Shown here: positions 1-9,580 of the stretch, one piece after another | How positions within the stretch are numbered: position 1 is the stretch's first letter | Layout of the letters: each line of letters opens with the position of its first letter | Assembly (NCBI GenBank): GCA_900074745.1 | Contig: LT598468.1 | Coordinates: 124,001-188,000, forward strand | DNA from: Lachancea mirantina | Taxonomy: Eukaryota > Ascomycota > Saccharomycetes > Saccharomycetales > Saccharomycetaceae | DNA length: 64,000 nt | Reading direction: 5' to 3' | Notes under the pieces: generated by a model | Told to the model about the DNA's origin: nothing | Databases searched by the model: none | What the model saw: only the letters and a program-made list of their open reading frames with translations | Position numbers and translations under genes: made by a program

Positions 1-23
1 CTTAACCACTCGGCCAAATTGCC
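1..23 (-). tRNA. tRNA-Ser, 5' end only (cut by window edge)
   Basis: Read on the minus strand, positions 23 to 1 begin GGCAATTTGGCCGAGTGG and continue TTAAG. This is the acceptor strand, D stem and A box of a yeast tRNA-Ser and differs by one base from the 5' end of S. cerevisiae tRNA-Ser(AGA). The anticodon lies outside the window, so the isoacceptor is a guess. Confidence 0.8.
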
Positions 24-421
24 ATGTTCAATGATATTGAGGAAATTTTAGCATATTTTAACACACTACAAAGACACAAGGGTATATTAATAGGTTACGA
101 ATCTCTCCGTTAGAAGCGACTGAAACACCCATACACCAACTAAAAGGTAAACATGGGGAACCCAAACACCACAGCTTAGTATGGTTTTTTGGTAAACATA
201 TGGACCCTCGGAAGTTGTCTTCCTCGATGGGTTGCCCTCGGAAATGGCTGTCTATATATTAGGCTTGCTTTGTTTCTCCCCGTGATATGTAACTGGCTCC
301 TCACCTTCACCCGCCAGCAGGCAAAAACACGTGTGAGTAGCTGTTTCCGAACTTACTCTCAATTTATAATTTCTGTCGGGTTGCGGACCGAAACATCTTA
401 GAAGCATTCCCATTTTTGACC
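24..421 (+). promoter_or_regulatory. Upstream region of the DIF1/SML1-like gene
   Basis: This 398-bp gap between the tRNA-Ser and the reductase-inhibitor gene holds no credible reading frame. Two copies of GTAAACA lie at 147-153 and 192-198 and match the forkhead (Fkh1/2) consensus RTAAAYA. A TATA-like stretch CTATATATTA starts near 251. The forkhead match would suit a cell-cycle-controlled gene, but this is inference from short motifs. I did not find a convincing Crt1/Rfx1 X-box. Confidence 0.35.
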
Positions 422-853
422 ATGACCACCGAATCTCCTGTCAAAAGACAACTTCACGCCGCGATCCTCCCACAGTCCGATCTGAATGGCTGTCAAGGGG
501 CCCTCTCAACGATGGGCATGCGTATCAGACAGTCCGTCGACCGCGGGTATCAGACACCACAGTCGCTTTCAGCGCCTGTTTCTTCGCCTTCGCACTTTTC
601 CAACGTCTGCATGCAGGACAACTCCAACTTCACGATCCCAGAGTACAAGCGTGTTCCGCTATCTGGTGCTCGTCAAGCTCCGATGCTCGTCAACGAGCGC
701 ACGGTCTCGAGTTCCAGCTCTCTCGCCATGTGGGAAAGCCAACTGGACGAGCGTCTGGAGCACATTGACAACGACATCATGCGCAACAAGCTGGGCGCCG
801 GAGATCTCATGATGGGCGTCAAACGGGGCTTCGACCAGGTCTCTGAGTGGTAG
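422..853 (+). CDS. DIF1: Ribonucleotide reductase inhibitor, combined Dif1/Sml1/Hug1 type
   Basis: A 143-residue protein that should restrain ribonucleotide reductase. The N-terminal third (about residues 7-45, with NGCQGALSTMGMRIRQSVD) is the Hug domain seen in Dif1 and Hug1, used by Dif1 for nuclear import of the small subunits. The C-terminal half (about 72-143) has EYKRVPL, a serine run, then MWESQLDERLEHIDND and a GAGDLM segment. These align with the whole of Sml1, including its C-terminal region that binds the large subunit. In S. cerevisiae these functions are split between DIF1 (next to ECM30) and the neighbours SML1 and HUG1. ECM30 follows here, as expected for the DIF1 locus. The ATG at 422 is the first in frame; a second methionine does not improve the alignment. 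Expected regulation is removal after DNA damage, which the sequence does not prove. Confidence 0.88.
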   Translation: MTTESPVKRQLHAAILPQSDLNGCQGALSTMGMRIRQSVDRGYQTPQSLSAPVSSPSHFSNVCMQDNSNFTIPEYKRVPLSGARQAPMLVNERTVSSSSSLAMWESQLDERLEHIDNDIMRNKLGAGDLMMGVKRGFDQVSEW

Positions 854-1266
854 AAGGGACACCGTAAACGGCGGTTTTTGCGTTGGACTCTCGTGCACAA
901 CCGCATCCACCGTTTTTCATGAAACGTACTGTACATTAGCGACACGGCGCAGCATAGGCATTTGCTCTTTTTCTATATCTGATTTGGCCGTGAACTTATT
1001 AGTTAGGTCTTACTTATGTTTAAGTAACTACGGGCAAGAAATATTTCTGTTTTTGGGACCTGTGGTCTTGTTTGGTATTCAGTGTCCATGATGACCGAGG
1101 GGGTGTTTTTATTTTCCATTTCGCTGTCATCATCAGTATTTTGCTTCCGCTGGACGATATATGTTATCTTCCGAGAGGGAAAATTTCAATATTTCGAATA
1201 ATGATACGGAAATAAGAGATCCAACAAAAGGGACTGAGGAAGGGGATTCGGCCGACATCTTTGGGA
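854..1266. other. Intergenic region DIF1-ECM30
   Basis: 413 bp that must hold the DIF1 terminator and the ECM30 promoter. I see no long frame, no tRNA boxes and no strong repeat. A C-box-like ATGATGA near 1088 has no convincing partner D box or closing stem. Confidence 0.4.
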
Positions 1267-4200
1267 ATGGGGAATAGCGACTCGAAGCTTACTCAGAGCC
1301 GAGAACATATATTCCAACTCGCCGGGACTGTAAACATACCACTTTACGCAAGCTGGGCTTCTCAAGAGTCAGCAGTTCGATACTACAAAACACCAACATT
1401 CGTTGCCACCGAAAACGACGATGATAGAATAGTCGAACTCACACCAGATCCCTTCTCAGCGTACTTCAATACCTTTGTTGAAAGTTCATTAGAAGCGACA
1501 GTGGTATATTCTATCGTGACAACTCAAGAAGTACGACTTTTGTTGGAATCGAATTACCAAAATTTCAGTGCGCTCGTTCGTTTTGCCACGATCAAGTTCT
1601 GCTCGCTGGTCGCGCAGATGCAAGAGTCACAAAATCTGGTGCAATTTCGTATGTTAAAGACACAAGCTTTGACCTGTGTGCGAATTTTGATCAAAATTTT
1701 GCCTGTGCTGCTCGAGAGTGATGCCAGGTCAGAGCTGGACTCTGCTTTTTTTTGGACCCGGAATAGTCGTCAGGCGTTCCAAAATAACGATTCTTTACCT
1801 GGAAACCAGCACAACGGCGGAGACATAGATTCTAGCTCGTTTGGCGAGCTCTCCTCAGCGAGTTCCGCTGACCAGCCTAGCATGCCTAGTTCGGACCACA
1901 TCACGGCCAATAAAGCGCCTTTGGAGTCACTGCGCGTCCTGATTGATGCAGTAGAGTCTGGCGAGGATTTACTTCCGCCAGGGCTCGTGCTCTTGCAATC
2001 ATGTTTAAAATTACTTTTTATGGAGGGCTTTTCTGTACCTCTTACACAGCCGGATCTCAAGAGCTTGGGCTCGGATTCGAGTCTTCTTTGGGAAAACGGC
2101 GTGGGTACGAGTGAGACGTCATATCAGAATCCGAATCCGAAACTTGATGCTGCGAGACTAGAAGTTTTGCAATTACTTCTAACCCTATGCTCTACTGAGA
2201 TTTATAACACCGAGTTTTCGAAGTTTCTTGCGGTCATGTGTACTTCATTACCCGAGTTTGATATTGTTCGCATGATTTCATCGTTTCTGAACTTGGTCTG
2301 TCGGTCGTGCAGGAATAACGATGATAACAATGGATTACACTATCCATCAAATACCTACTCCAGTTCTCTTAAGCCTCAACAGATTGATTCCCTGCGAAAA
2401 CAACTTGTCACTACTTCTTTACAATTACTGAACGTTATGATATCCTTTTCAGTCGAAGGAAGAGATAAACAGGAGCTATATGACTTTTTGTATGGCCTTA
2501 ACCTTTACCCAACTGACTACCAGATCAATAACGGCGCAAGAATGTACTTATCAACCTTGAGACGAGAATTTGATCTGAAATTCGTCCTCGTGTCTCTTGC
2601 TACCCTTTTGAAGAGACCCCTGGATAAAGCCATCGACAACGAATCGAATCCGTTCAACATTCTCAATGGCAGTAGTGTGATGAAATCCAAGACTTCTAGA
2701 TCATCTCAAAGAGTTTATTCTGCAAACAGAGCCGAAAATAATGACAGCAAAGCCAATCCAACTCTTCCGTCTGTCCCTCGATGGTCATTGCAGGTCTTTG
2801 TTTTATTATGGGAATTGATGGCATGCAACAAATCTTTCGAGAACTATGTGGCTGACAAGTACGGGAACAAGCTTTTGATTATCTGCATCTTTTACATTAA
2901 ATTTTATTCCAGCACACCAGAGTTGCGGAATAACATAATTCCGTTAATTTCTGGATTCGCAACTTACCTTTCATCGAAGCCGTTGATCTTCTCGAAGATG
3001 TTATGTTGTTTCAATGGCAATTACTATACGAACAAAATCCCAAATTTCTACAAGCTTTCGGTGGGTGGGATAGAAAGCCTCACTTACCGCGACTTCGCGG
3101 TGTCCCACTTAGTCAACGTTGCCATTTTACAAGTCGATCTGAATGAGGTTTTGCATCCTTCTCTCTTCGAGCTCATTTACAACCTCTTATGCACATCATC
3201 AGACACCAATCAAGAAGATCTCGTGCAGCTGTCTTCAGAAAAAGTCAACAAGAGAACAGCGATGAGCTATGGTACATCTGCTTTAATAATTCAGTTGATA
3301 TCCAAGATGTCAAGTAAGACTTTTTTATCGACATTGGCACAGAATTCAGCTTCGAAGACGGCTAAAGGTCTGGAACGGTCGCAAGAGGATAGCGATATCG
3401 AACCGCGAGCTTATCTGACAACACCGGGTCACAAGCTTGATATGCTTGCATTGTTGTTGAGAGCAATTTTGCAATATCTCATAAATCATTTCCAGAGCTC
3501 AATTAATCTTCTATTCGCATTGTCGCGAAACGAAAGAGCGTTACAAAAGTTGAAATTGAGTATTGATGTTATTTCCAAGACGCTCAACGGATCCATTATT
3601 TCCCAAAAAGACGAGGCTGGAAAGCCAGCAGAGAAACTGACGATAGATGATTACTTTGAGAATGCATACGTTAAACTTGTTGATGACGTTGATGACTTTA
3701 ATGCTGGAAAAAAGTCGTCAAGCTCATTCTTTAGTGACAAGGCATCCATTCCGTGTTTTGTCGTTAATTCGAACAAGGTCGATGAAGTGGAGGCTACCGC
3801 CGTAAAATTGAACAATCAATCACCTGGCAAAACCGTCGAGTTATTTGAGCACGTCGACTACGAGTACGATCCTTTCGAATCCAACATGAATCTTCTAATA
3901 AACTCGAGACCCGCTAGACCTCTGGGTATGAGTTACAAACAGAAAGCTAAAATCAGGAAAACTCAAAACCTTGCTGTGAGCTGGCTGGGTTATTCCTCAT
4001 TACAGGTTTTGTTAAAAATAACCCATTTCATGAATAACAAATTTCCTGAAATATCCCAAGCCAACTCATCAAACTTTTTGAGCTTGCTGGGCAAGTTGAA
4101 AAATTACGATACCGTTTTTAGAGAACGCGTTTACCGGGTACTAACTCCAAGTCTAAAAAAGTCCTTGGAGATGAGCTCGGCTCTAAGTGTAAACTGGTTC

Positions 4201-4947
4201 TCCAATGAAGTGACCATGCAGTGGTTTAGATCAATTATCTGGGCTGATGTCTTTAATCGCAATAGTTTACCATTTGTGAGTGTTTTTTCGAGGGAGTTCG
4301 ACAAACAGGAGGGAAATTCCCAAAATGGCCAGCCTGCCCAGCCACAGACACCAAGTCTTGAGAGATGGAACTCTCACGGCTCTACACTCTCGCGAACAAA
4401 CAGCAATGGAAGCTCAGTTTCCAACTTTCTTTCGTTGCACGATCCGGAGTCAGCTACAAATAGTTGCCCTAACAGCCCAACTGTCGGGGGCAATGTATCC
4501 ACCTGGATGAAGGGAAATTACTCTACTGGACACAGCAGCGAACGCTCCTCGCTTTTCAAGTTTTCGTGGACGGGTTTTAATAGAGGAAGCCCGGATGATA
4601 AGATTGATGAAGAAAGCGACACTCATTCTGTAGTTAGTGAAAGACGACAACGGAGCGATTTCATTCCGGATATGGGTATATTGAAAGCAAACATCTGGGT
4701 AGGGACGCGGGTGACTCTATTTCCAGTGACCGTTGAAGAAAGGGAGACCAACTCATTGATTGATATGACATCAAATTTTTTCCGAAAGTTCATATACAAT
4801 GGATCAGGAGGGTTATATGGAGCAGATGCCGTTGTTGTGACAGCAGGAACGTTGAATCCATCAACGTCGCGCCCCTGGACACCGAGAAACTCTAACACAA
4901 GTTTCACTTCAGGAGGATTGCAACGGAATGGCATACCGCAACGTTAG
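1267..4947 (+). CDS. ECM30: Ecm30, HID1/dymeclin-type Golgi trafficking protein
   Basis: A 1226-residue protein; S. cerevisiae Ecm30 is of similar size. The first residues, MGNSDSKLTQSREHIFQL, resemble the start of animal HID1 (MGSTDSKLNFRKAVIQL, from memory). They carry a Gly-2/Ser-6-type N-myristoylation signal, which fixes the ATG at 1267. The rest is rich in helical leucine repeats typical of an ARM-like fold, with low-complexity Ser/Asn linkers near residues 175-215 and 1020-1110. HID1 family members act at the trans-Golgi in protein sorting; Ecm30 is linked to cell-wall integrity and sorting of Gap1 permease. It faces TSR2 convergently, with 96 bp between stops. The order DIF1-ECM30-TSR2-CNA1 matches S. 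cerevisiae chromosome XII. Confidence 0.9.
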   Translation: MGNSDSKLTQSREHIFQLAGTVNIPLYASWASQESAVRYYKTPTFVATENDDDRIVELTPDPFSAYFNTFVESSLEATVVYSIVTTQEVRLLLESNYQNFSALVRFATIKFCSLVAQMQESQNLVQFRMLKTQALTCVRILIKILPVLLESDARSELDSAFFWTRNSRQAFQNNDSLPGNQHNGGDIDSSSFGELSSASSADQPSMPSSDHITANKAPLESLRVLIDAVESGEDLLPPGLVLLQSCLKLLFMEGFSVPLTQPDLKSLGSDSSLLWENGVGTSETSYQNPNPKLDAARLEVLQLLLTLCSTEIYNTEFSKFLAVMCTSLPEFDIVRMISSFLNLVCRSCRNNDDNNGLHYPSNTYSSSLKPQQIDSLRKQLVTTSLQLLNVMISFSVEGRDKQELYDFLYGLNLYPTDYQINNGARMYLSTLRREFDLKFVLVSLATLLKRPLDKAIDNESNPFNILNGSSVMKSKTSRSSQRVYSANRAENNDSKANPTLPSVPRWSLQVFVLLWELMACNKSFENYVADKYGNKLLIICIFYIKFYSSTPELRNNIIPLISGFATYLSSKPLIFSKMLCCFNGNYYTNKIPNFYKLSVGGIESLTYRDFAVSHLVNVAILQVDLNEVLHPSLFELIYNLLCTSSDTNQEDLVQLSSEKVNKRTAMSYGTSALIIQLISKMSSKTFLSTLAQNSASKTAKGLERSQEDSDIEPRAYLTTPGHKLDMLALLLRAILQYLINHFQSSINLLFALSRNERALQKLKLSIDVISKTLNGSIISQKDEAGKPAEKLTIDDYFENAYVKLVDDVDDFNAGKKSSSSFFSDKASIPCFVVNSNKVDEVEATAVKLNNQSPGKTVELFEHVDYEYDPFESNMNLLINSRPARPLGMSYKQKAKIRKTQNLAVSWLGYSSLQVLLKITHFMNNKFPEISQANSSNFLSLLGKLKNYDTVFRERVYRVLTPSLKKSLEMSSALSVNWFSNEVTMQWFRSIIWADVFNRNSLPFVSVFSREFDKQEGNSQNGQPAQPQTPSLERWNSHGSTLSRTNSNGSSVSNFLSLHDPESATNSCPNSPTVGGNVSTWMKGNYSTGHSSERSSLFKFSWTGFNRGSPDDKIDEESDTHSVVSERRQRSDFIPDMGILKANIWVGTRVTLFPVTVEERETNSLIDMTSNFFRKFIYNGSGGLYGADAVVVTAGTLNPSTSRPWTPRNSNTSFTSGGLQRNGIPQR

Positions 4948-5043
4948 AAAAGTTATTATTACAGATATTTAATTAATATACACATGACATGAGCAAACGC
5001 GATTTTCCCCTCGAAAGGTGCCCTTATCTGCGACCATGCTTCT

Positions 5044-5691
5044 TCAATGGCCTCTCCTCCCTTTTTTTTGAACGAGCTCGAATCCGTCGTCGTCTATAAC
5101 AGGTTCCTGTTTCGTCAAAGCGGGCACGTCATCAACCTCCATTTCAGATGCATCTCCGTTCTCCAAATCGTCCTCGTCACTATCACCATCCTCATCATCT
5201 GAGGACGAATCCTCAATACTCTTGATGATCAAGGCCGCCCGTTGTGACGCCCTCTTCTCCTCGTTCTCTTTCCAATCGGAGTAAAGCTGCTCGACTGTGG
5301 TAAAATCCAGAGCATCACACTGCTTGTACAATTCTATGATCCCCGCTGCAATTGGAAGGGCTGAATCATCCTCAACATTGGTCTCAAACTCATCCTCCAT
5401 AGCATACAACAAGGTATCCTCAATTAAGACCACATCCACGATTTTCTCGTTTTTGAAAAGATCAACGACAATAGCAGTCATCCAGTCTCGTTTCTCAGCA
5501 GAAGCAGGTCCTCCCCAGGAGTTCACTACAGCAACTTCCAGAGCATTCCATTTGTACACCATCATCGACACTCCGAGCTCGAATTTCGCCTGCTGTTTGT
5601 CGTTTTGAAATGCCAAATTGGCTCGAGATTTTGATGCCTCGACAAACGCCGTGTGGTCGATTGGACCTAACATGATATTTATAGAATTCAT
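5044..5691 (-). CDS. TSR2: Tsr2, chaperone of ribosomal protein eS26 / 20S pre-rRNA processing factor
   Basis: A 215-residue protein. The core KQQAKFELGVSMMVYKW, NSWGGPASAEKRDW and DEFETNVEDDSALPIA is nearly identical to S. cerevisiae Tsr2. Tsr2 releases eS26 from its importin and delivers it to pre-ribosomes. An acidic Ser/Asp/Glu tract follows (about residues 160-190), then the conserved end DDDGFELVQKKGRRGH. Two starts are possible: ATG at 5691, or ATG at 5673 giving MLGPIDHTAF, which aligns slightly better with the yeast N-terminus. The gene is divergent from CNA1 and has two PAC boxes upstream, fitting co-regulation with ribosome biogenesis genes. Confidence 0.93.
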   Translation of the reverse strand: MNSINIMLGPIDHTAFVEASKSRANLAFQNDKQQAKFELGVSMMVYKWNALEVAVVNSWGGPASAEKRDWMTAIVVDLFKNEKIVDVVLIEDTLLYAMEDEFETNVEDDSALPIAAGIIELYKQCDALDFTTVEQLYSDWKENEEKRASQRAALIIKSIEDSSSDDEDGDSDEDDLENGDASEMEVDDVPALTKQEPVIDDDGFELVQKKGRRGH

Positions 5692-6006
5692 TGCACGCTT
5701 TTTCAAGTATTCCAATCCTCTCTTTTGTAGCCGATTACCGATTCAAGAGCTCGTTCAATAGCTCGAAACGGCCTGAGCGATGAGCTAGCTTGTGAGCGAT
5801 GAGCTCGGCTTAAAAATTTCAGTAATTGTACACGAAGAGTCTTTTCCGTCAAGATTCTACAACCTTAAACACCAGTGATATTCGCAGTGCGAAGCCCAGT
5901 TATACTTCAAACTAGCGAAGTGGCAAAAACGCTGACAACCTGATTGGACGTTTCTCTTGAAACTTCGACTTAAATTCCGTTGAATTGTGCTTCTTTTGTT
6001 GTCCAT
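5692..6006. promoter_or_regulatory. TSR2-CNA1 divergent promoter with two PAC boxes
   Basis: Two perfect copies of GCGATGAGCT lie at 5777-5786 and 5796-5805, inside a 13-bp direct repeat TGAGCGATGAGCT (5774-5786 and 5793-5805). This fits the PAC element GCGATGAGMT bound by Dot6/Tod6. An RRPE-like TAAAAATTTCA lies at 5811-5821. PAC plus RRPE is the signature of ribosome biogenesis promoters. The elements lie about 85-130 bp before TSR2, so they most likely serve TSR2 rather than CNA1. Confidence 0.75.
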
Positions 6007-7686
6007 ATGTCTAACCCTGGTTTATCAACAGCTCAGGAGAATACTAACAAGATAAATGCGGCTCTGAATGTAATCAAGAACAAGCCGGTGGATCGCAGTA
6101 AGTCCGGAACTAGATCTCGGGAGTCTGATCTGACGACGTATACATTGGAAGATGGGAAACAAGTCTCAACAGTCGAAAGGGTGGTTTCTTCAGTGCCGGC
6201 CGTTGCCAGAAAAGCGCCTACTGATGAAGAGCTCTTTCAACCCAACGGGCTTCCAGACACTGATTTTTTGTGTGACTATTTCAAACGCGAAGGAAGATTA
6301 ACTCAAGCACAGGCATTGCGTATCTTGAGCATGGCAACAGAATGTCTGAGTAATGAGCCGAATTTGCTGCACGTCCCAGCTCCCGTTACGGTATGTGGTG
6401 ACATTCACGGCCAGTTTTATGATTTGATGAAATTGTTTGAAGTCGGCGGAGATCCTAAGTCTACTTCATATTTGTTTCTAGGGGACTACGTCGATCGCGG
6501 TGCTTTCTCGTTTGAATGTCTCATTTACTTATACAGTCTAAAACTCAATCTCAAAAACTTTTGGCTGCTAAGAGGGAATCACGAATGCAAACATCTCACG
6601 TCTTACTTCACTTTCAAAAGCGAATGCCTCCACAAATATGATATGAAAGTGTACGAAGCATGTTGTAAATCCTTCAACGCGCTGCCCCTGGCTGCTGTCA
6701 TGAATGGTCAATATTTCTGCGTTCATGGGGGCATTTCGCCTGAATTGAATAGCTTGGATGACGTGAATAAGATTAACAGATTTCGGGAAATTCCTTCTCG
6801 GGGTCTCATGTGTGATTTGATGTGGGCTGATCCGATTGAAACTTACGACGAAGATGCCGATGATTCAAGTATTGGAAATTTTGTACCCAATACCGTAAGA
6901 GGTTGCTCATTCGCGTTCACATACCAAGCGTCATGTGCCTTTTTGCATAAGACGGGGCTGTTATCTATAATCAGGGCTCATGAAGCGCAGGACGCAGGCT
7001 ATCGAATGTACAAGAACACAGAGACTTTAGGCTTCCCCAGTCTCCTAACGTTGTTCAGTGCACCGAATTATCTGGATAACTACAAGAACAAAGCCGCGGT
7101 TTTGAAATATTCTGACAATGTTATGAACATACGGCAATTCAACATGTCACCCCATCCATATTGGCTTCCAAATTTCATGGACGTTTTCACTTGGTCGCTA
7201 CCGTTTGTTGGTGAAAAGGTCACAGAGATGCTGGTCTCGATTTTGAACGTTTGTACTGAAGAGGAATTAGGAGAAGAAACACCGTTAATAAGAGAAGAGG
7301 TTGGGCATACGGAAGCGGTCAAAGAGCAAGTTCAAGTTAACAAGGTTAATTCAACAACCGAAGAGGGGGAAAGTTCAATTTTGAATGATATGGCTAAAAG
7401 AAGAGCTTTGAGAAATAAAATTTTGGCTATTGCCAAAGTCTCGAGAATGTTCTCGGTTTTGAGGGAAGAAAGTGATAAGGTCGAATATTTGAAGACGATT
7501 AACGCTGGTATGCTACCTCGAGGAGCACTTTCTCATGGTGTAGAAGGATTCAATGAGACTTTAACGAGTTTCGAGAAAGCCAGACGAGAAGATCTCGTGA
7601 ATGAAAGACTTCCGCCACGTTTAGAGGAACTAGGGAAGCAGCGGGAAGATTTTTACAAGAAGGTTGTCAACAATGCAAAGAAATAA
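6007..7686 (+). CDS. CNA1: Calcineurin A, catalytic subunit of Ca2+/calmodulin phosphatase PP2B
   Basis: A 559-residue Ser/Thr phosphatase. The metallophosphatase motifs [17 protein letters not shown] and RGNHE appear in order (about residues 130-200). The B-subunit-binding helix is near residues 385-420, with [14 protein letters not shown]. The calmodulin-binding segment [21 protein letters not shown] follows near 475-495, and the autoinhibitory element [19 protein letters not shown] near 520-545. Start ATG at 6007 gives [12 protein letters not shown]; the open frame extends upstream without ATG. In S. cerevisiae the duplicated pair is CNA1/CMP2, whereas this locus looks single. It ends 114 bp from the IMD stop (convergent). 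Calcineurin activates Crz1 under calcium stress. The regulatory subunit CNB1 lies in this same window near 56.2 kb. Confidence 0.95.
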   Translation: MSNPGLSTAQENTNKINAALNVIKNKPVDRSKSGTRSRESDLTTYTLEDGKQVSTVERVVSSVPAVARKAPTDEELFQPNGLPDTDFLCDYFKREGRLTQAQALRILSMATECLSNEPNLLHVPAPVTVCGDIHGQFYDLMKLFEVGGDPKSTSYLFLGDYVDRGAFSFECLIYLYSLKLNLKNFWLLRGNHECKHLTSYFTFKSECLHKYDMKVYEACCKSFNALPLAAVMNGQYFCVHGGISPELNSLDDVNKINRFREIPSRGLMCDLMWADPIETYDEDADDSSIGNFVPNTVRGCSFAFTYQASCAFLHKTGLLSIIRAHEAQDAGYRMYKNTETLGFPSLLTLFSAPNYLDNYKNKAAVLKYSDNVMNIRQFNMSPHPYWLPNFMDVFTWSLPFVGEKVTEMLVSILNVCTEEELGEETPLIREEVGHTEAVKEQVQVNKVNSTTEEGESSILNDMAKRRALRNKILAIAKVSRMFSVLREESDKVEYLKTINAGMLPRGALSHGVEGFNETLTSFEKARREDLVNERLPPRLEELGKQREDFYKKVVNNAKK

Positions 7687-7800
7687 AAAGTTGTAAATAC
7701 TTGAGTAAATAAGTTGAGAATATTGGCGATTTTCAATGATCTCACCGACTGATAGCTAGGCCAAATCTTTTCCCCTTAATTGGTATACTAGAGCAGGGCC

Positions 7801-9580
7801 TCAGTTGTGTAAACGCTTTTCGTAAGAGTGCAGGTTGTGGACACCACCTTCTAGTTGAGCAGAAGCGGTTCTGAACTCAAATCTGACCACACCACTGTCA
7901 ACCTGAGTTCTCAATTCAGTCAAAGACTTAACGCCGACGTCTTGACAAGAATGTTGCATACCATTGTAAAGGTAAGGAATGAACTTCTTGATAGAGCCCT
8001 TGTCTGCAACAGAACCGGAAACACCTTGGGCAACAAAAACCTTGTCAGACTCCGAAAAGTAACGCGAGGTAGAGGCGTTACCCTTTTTATCAGTTTTCTC
8101 CATAGCGTCGATAGAACCCATGCCACGGTAGGTCTTCAAACGCTTACCATCTCTGAAAAAGTATTCACCTGGAGATTCGGTGGTACCAGCAAGCATACCA
8201 CCCATCATCACACAGGATGCACCCAAAGCTATAGCCTTGGCAATGTGACCAATGTTTTGAACTCCACCGTCGGCCATGCAAGGAACGCCAAATTGATTGG
8301 CAAATTTACAGACGTTGTAGACGGCGGTACCTTGAGGTCTACCGCAAGCCATGACTTCCTGAGTAATGCAAATAGAACCAGAACCCATACCAATTCTCAA
8401 ACCGTCGACACCAGCCTCAATCAAACAGGCGGCTTGCTCTCTGGTGACAACATTACCACCAACAACTTGTAGGCCAGGATATGTTTCCTTGATCCATTTG
8501 ATCATGTTCTTTTGGAAGACAGAGTTACCTTGAGAAGAATCCACAACAACGACATCTAGACCGGCTTCAACTAAAAGGGCTAGTCTCTCTTTGTCGGCTT
8601 CGATTGTTCCAATAGCCGCACCACATAGCAATTGCTTAGTAGTGTCAGATTTCGAGGCCAAGGGATAATTCTGGTTTTTCATTAAGTCAGTTCTAGACAA
8701 CATGGAAACGAGGTTACCGCTCTCATCAATGATTGGCAGTTTACCTTTCTTTGTGCTTTTCAAGATATCATTACCTTGAGAAAGGGTCACACCAACCTTA
8801 GCAGTGACCAAATCTTTGGTCATCACTTCAGACACTTCACGGGTGTCGTCTTCAATGAATTGAATGTCACGAGAAGTGATGATACCGACAAGCTTGCCAG
8901 GTAGAGTACCAGATTCTGTTTTCGAAAGTTAGTAAAGAAACGCATGCATACGCTAAAGTCGATTCTTCAAAGGGAGCAAAATCAGATAAAAAAGTTGTCT
9001 ACAAGATCGTTTGATCGGCACTCAGTAGAACGAAAGTTATTATAATTGAAATCGATCATCATAAAGCTCATTTGCACGGGATCGACTTTTGACGCTGTTT
9101 TCAAAGCGGCGTGACATTAAACATACCAGTAACAGGGAATCCGGCAAAGCCAAATTGCTCTCTCATGCGCTTGGCCTCGCCAACGGTCGTGGATGGACCA
9201 ACAACCACAGGAGAGTTAATAAAACCGTTTTCGAATTTTTTCACTTTTCTGACCATCTCGGCTTGCTCTTGACCAGAGCAGTTGTGGTGAATTATACCGA
9301 TGCCACCCAGCAAAGCCATGTGGATGGCCATCTCGCTCTCAGTAACGGTGTCCATAGGAGAGGACACGAACGGCGTGTTAAGTGTGATATTCTTGGTGAT
9401 CTTGGTCTGCAGACTGACCTGAGAAGATGGGAAATCGATTTTGCCGGGCAAAATCAAAAAGTCGTTGTATGTAAGCCCACCTCTAGTCTTGGAGTCCATA
9501 AGCTGTTCTGCAGACAGCCCATCTCTCTCTTCGAAAGTCTTGAGGAACTCAAGCGCCGTGGCGGGGTCTCTGTACGACAT
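7801..9580 (-). CDS. IMD3: IMP dehydrogenase, one intron
   Basis: Catalyses IMP to XMP, the committed step of GTP synthesis. Spliced exons 9127-9580 and 8915-7801 give 522 residues, close to S. cerevisiae Imd3 (523). The protein reads [13 protein letters not shown], then [13 protein letters not shown], a CBS pair (about residues 115-235), and the catalytic loop [11 protein letters not shown] with the nucleophilic Cys. The flap follows with [12 protein letters not shown] and the end is [10 protein letters not shown]. Without splicing the frame breaks after GFPVT; splicing restores [14 protein letters not shown]. cerevisiae has several copies (IMD2/3/4); IMD4 keeps an intron and IMD3 lies between CNA1 and ATG23, as here. 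The ancestral single gene is equally well called IMD3/IMD4. Confidence 0.95.
8916..9126 (-). other. Intron of the IMP dehydrogenase gene
   Basis: A 211-bp intron with donor GTATGT (9126-9121), branch TACTAAC (8934-8928) and acceptor CAG (8918-8916). The exon joint G|AA creates the Glu of PVTES. This is the only fully canonical intron in the window and the only one long enough to host an RNA gene; it carries an snR54-like snoRNA. Confidence 0.95.
8974..9069 (-). ncRNA. SNR54: Intronic C/D-box snoRNA, snR54-like
   Basis: On the minus strand inside the IMD intron, C box ATGATGA is at 9062-9056, D' box CTGA at 9025-9022 and D box CTGA at 8985-8982. The closing stem pairs GAGC (9069-9066) with GCTC (8977-8974) and can extend by CAAA/TTTG across a small mismatch. 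Just before the D' box, TAACTTTCGTTCT is complementary to AGAACGAAAGUUA of 18S rRNA. The fifth base before D' pairs with an A, which fits the known snR54 target (18S A974). S. cerevisiae snR54 lies in the intron of IMD4, so host and cargo agree. About 96 nt. Confidence 0.88.

Noticed and set aside
1085-1137. Possible minus-strand C/D box pair before ECM30
   Set aside because: No closing stem and no recognisable guide sequence.
6037-6050. TACTAAC within the start of CNA1
   Set aside because: No donor lies upstream in a usable place, and the sequence reads through as the coding segment QENTNKINA.
8836-9126. Apparent frame break in IMP dehydrogenase
   Set aside because: GTATGT, TACTAAC and CAG are in place and splicing restores the conserved protein, so this is an intron, not a frameshift or pseudogene.
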